Shown here: positions 62,628 through 64,000 of the stretch, piece by piece
How positions within the stretch are numbered: position 1 is the stretch's first letter
Layout of the letters: every line of letters starts with the position of its first letter
NCBI RefSeq assembly: GCF_016888515.1
Contig: NZ_JAFEJK010000003.1
Coordinates: forward strand, 1 to 64,000
Source: Shimia biformata
GTDB taxonomy: Bacteria; Pseudomonadota; Alphaproteobacteria; Rhodobacterales; Rhodobacteraceae
Length of the DNA: 64,000 nucleotides
Direction of reading: 5' to 3'
Made by a program: the position numbers and the translations under genes
Notes under the pieces: model-generated
Database searches by the model: none
The model's input: only the letters and a program-made list of their open reading frames with translations
Told to the model about the DNA's origin: nothing

Positions 62628-62972
62628 TCAGGCCGATAGCTGGTCGCGGTGGCGATACAGCACGAAAGCGGCCAGCACCCCCAGAACCAGCGCGGGCACG
62701 GCGGACGGGCCCAGGATCAACAGATGTGCCAGCACCGCGCCGACCATGGTGCAAACCAAAAGCCCAGCGGCAATTGCCTGAAGGCCGGGCACCCACAGCA
62801 GCACCGCCGCGCCAAGTTCAATCGCGCCGGTCACATAGCGGAACCACTGGCCCCATCCGATGGCCTCGAAGGTGCCGACCATCATCTCGACCCCGGCAAG
62901 CTTGGCTACGCCGGCTGCGGCAAAGGCCAGGGTCAAAAGCGCCTTGGCGCCGATAAGAATGTATTTTTGCAT
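62628..62972 (-). CDS. DoxX-family membrane protein
   Basis: A 114-residue integral membrane protein with four hydrophobic spans (KYILIGAKALLTLAFAAAG, YVTGAIELGAAVLLWV, AGLLVCTMVGAVLAHLL, VPALVLGVLAAFVLY) and the DoxX-type AAGVAKLAG and FRYVTGAIE segments. I start at ATG 62972 with AGGAGA upstream; the longer frame is unsupported. It is downstream of the azoreductase gene and may be transcribed with it. DoxX proteins are linked to redox stress; the function here is unknown. Confidence 0.82.
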   Translation of the reverse strand: MQKYILIGAKALLTLAFAAAGVAKLAGVEMMVGTFEAIGWGQWFRYVTGAIELGAAVLLWVPGLQAIAAGLLVCTMVGAVLAHLLILGPSAVPALVLGVLAAFVLYRHRDQLSA

Positions 62973-63049
62973 TGTCGCGTCTCCTGATTTTCGTCGCGGA
63001 TCAAGTGGTTGCGCGGCGTTTTTGAGCGCGCCGCGCAACCAGTTTCCGT

Positions 63050-63592
63050 TCAAGCCGCTTTTTGCGCCGCGTCCGCGCCGTCCTTGTCGAGGATGGTGAC
63101 ATCGGTGATGCCGACAAAACCAAGGATGAAGCGGACATAATTGCTGGCGAAGTCGAAATCCGATCCCAGCGGGGTCCCGCCGGTGGCGATGGTCACGATG
63201 GCCTTTTTGCCTTCCAGCAGGCCGACCGGACCGTTTTCGGTGTATTTGAACGTCACTCCGGCGCGGCCGATCTGGTCGATCCAGGCTTTCAGCACGGCGG
63301 GGATGGAGAAATTGTACATCGCGGTCCCGATCACGATGACGTCGGCCTCTTGCAGTTCGGCGACAAGCTGGTCGCTGAATTCAAGCGCCTTGGCCTGCGC
63401 CGCGCTGCGGTCTTCGGGATCGGCGAATGTGCCGGTGGTGAAATCCTCGGTCAGGAAGGGCAGGCCGGCGGCCAGGTCGCGGCGGATAACGCGGGCCGGT
63501 TGCAGGTCGTCGACAATACGGGCCGAGTTGATGCGGCTGATCGATCCTTCGTTGCGGGCGGAAGCGTCGATGTGAAGAACGGTGGTGGTCAT
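63050..63592 (-). CDS. azoR: FMN-dependent NADH-azoreductase-family flavoprotein
   Basis: A 180-residue flavodoxin-fold quinone/azo reductase: VLHIDASARNEGS (FMN phosphate loop), ADVIVIGTAMYNFSIPAVLKAWID, TFKYTENGPVGLLEGKKA and ATGGTPLGS are AzoR hallmarks. I start at ATG 63592 (MTTTVLHID) with GAGGAAAG before it. Divergent from a LysR gene at 63717, which probably controls it. Physiological role is likely quinone detoxification. Confidence 0.92.
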   Translation of the reverse strand: MTTTVLHIDASARNEGSISRINSARIVDDLQPARVIRRDLAAGLPFLTEDFTTGTFADPEDRSAAQAKALEFSDQLVAELQEADVIVIGTAMYNFSIPAVLKAWIDQIGRAGVTFKYTENGPVGLLEGKKAIVTIATGGTPLGSDFDFASNYVRFILGFVGITDVTILDKDGADAAQKAA

Positions 63593-63716
63593 GGGTCTTT
63601 CCTCATGGGTGTGTAGCAATGTTGTGGACCCTACATTTGCTCTTGCATTCGCGAACTCAATCCCGCCAAATGCAGACTGGCTGTGAAATAATGCACACAA
63701 AGGATGCGCGCGCGGC

Positions 63717-64000
63717 ATGGACAACTGGGATGAGATCCGCACGGCCTATCAGGTCGCACGCATGGGAACCGTCAGTGGGGCCGCCGATGTGCTGGGTGTC
63801 CACCACGCGACGGTGATCCGCCATATCGATGCGCTGGAGGGCAAGCTGGGCGTGAAGCTGTTTCAGCGCCATGCCCGCGGCTATACGCCGACCGAGGCTG
63901 GTGAGGATCTGTTGCGCGTTGCTCAGGCGACCGATGACCAGTTCGGTCAGCTTGAAGGCCGCATCAAGGGGCGCGGAGCCGACGTGACCGGCGAATTGGT
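63717..64000 (+). CDS. LysR-family transcriptional regulator (5' part, cut by window end)
   Basis: From ATG 63717 the frame stays open to the window end (94 codons). It reads as the LysR winged helix: MDNWDEIRTAYQVARMGTVSGAADVLGVHHATVIRHIDALEGKLGVKLF and then GYTPTEAGEDLL (descriptive). It lies 124 bases from azoR in divergent orientation, a common LysR-target layout. The effector domain is outside the window. Confidence 0.88.
   Translation, partial: MDNWDEIRTAYQVARMGTVSGAADVLGVHHATVIRHIDALEGKLGVKLFQRHARGYTPTEAGEDLLRVAQATDDQFGQLEGRIKGRGADVTGEL

Overview
The window looks like chromosome of an alphaproteobacterium of the Rhodobacteraceae (Roseobacter-type). It is GC-rich, it has the rhizobial-style rhamnose gene order rhaR-S-T-P-Q-M(U)-K facing rhaD, and it has heme uptake genes beside an imelysin/bacterioferritin locus. 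It also has a core block ffh - GNAT genes - aroQ - rpsP. No function was tested by search; all names come from reading the sequence and remembered family motifs.

Region 1 (0.16-10.8 kb): phosphorylating L-rhamnose catabolism. A DeoR-type regulator, an ABC importer (binding protein, double ATPase, two permeases), mutarotase and kinase lie on the minus strand. The bifunctional aldolase/dehydrogenase RhaD and a RhaA-type isomerase lie divergently. A phased array of TGATTG half-sites sits between them.

Region 2 (10.9-23.5 kb): a second sugar system around a LacI regulator. A Tat-exported binding protein, two permeases and an ATPase are interleaved with two enolase-superfamily enzymes, a second rhamnose-mutarotase-like protein, an aldolase/dehydratase-like protein and an FAH-family hydrolase. 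A lactonase-like amidohydrolase, an SDR and a Gfo/Idh enzyme run the other way. The set resembles a non-phosphorylating 6-deoxysugar route. A decayed IS5-type transposase and a decarboxylase fragment close the region (23.5-24.2 kb).

Region 3 (24.4-40.5 kb): an IclR-controlled locus that combines glycerol kinase, glycerol-3-phosphate dehydrogenase, a sugar ABC importer, a GH36 alpha-galactosidase, a GH42 beta-galactosidase and a De Ley-Doudoroff-like galactose route (SDR, IlvD/Edd-type dehydratase, DgoK, DgoA). Together these could import galactosyl-glycerols (floridoside, or the headgroup of digalactosyl lipids) and fully catabolise both halves. This is the most interesting system here.

Region 4 (40.5-57.8 kb): metal and redox. 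A pseudoazurin-like cupredoxin, a membrane-anchored propeller/hexaheme cytochrome, a DUF1513 protein, two imelysins, a DUF1111 diheme protein, Bfr/Bfd, an outer-membrane barrel and a TonB receptor are all on the minus strand. hmuSTUV runs divergently. A TGA-N9-TCA element (RirA-type iron box) lies before one imelysin gene.

Region 5 (57.9-64 kb): housekeeping rpsP, aroQ, four tandem GNAT acetyltransferases and ffh, then DoxX, an azoreductase-type flavoprotein and a LysR gene cut by the window end.
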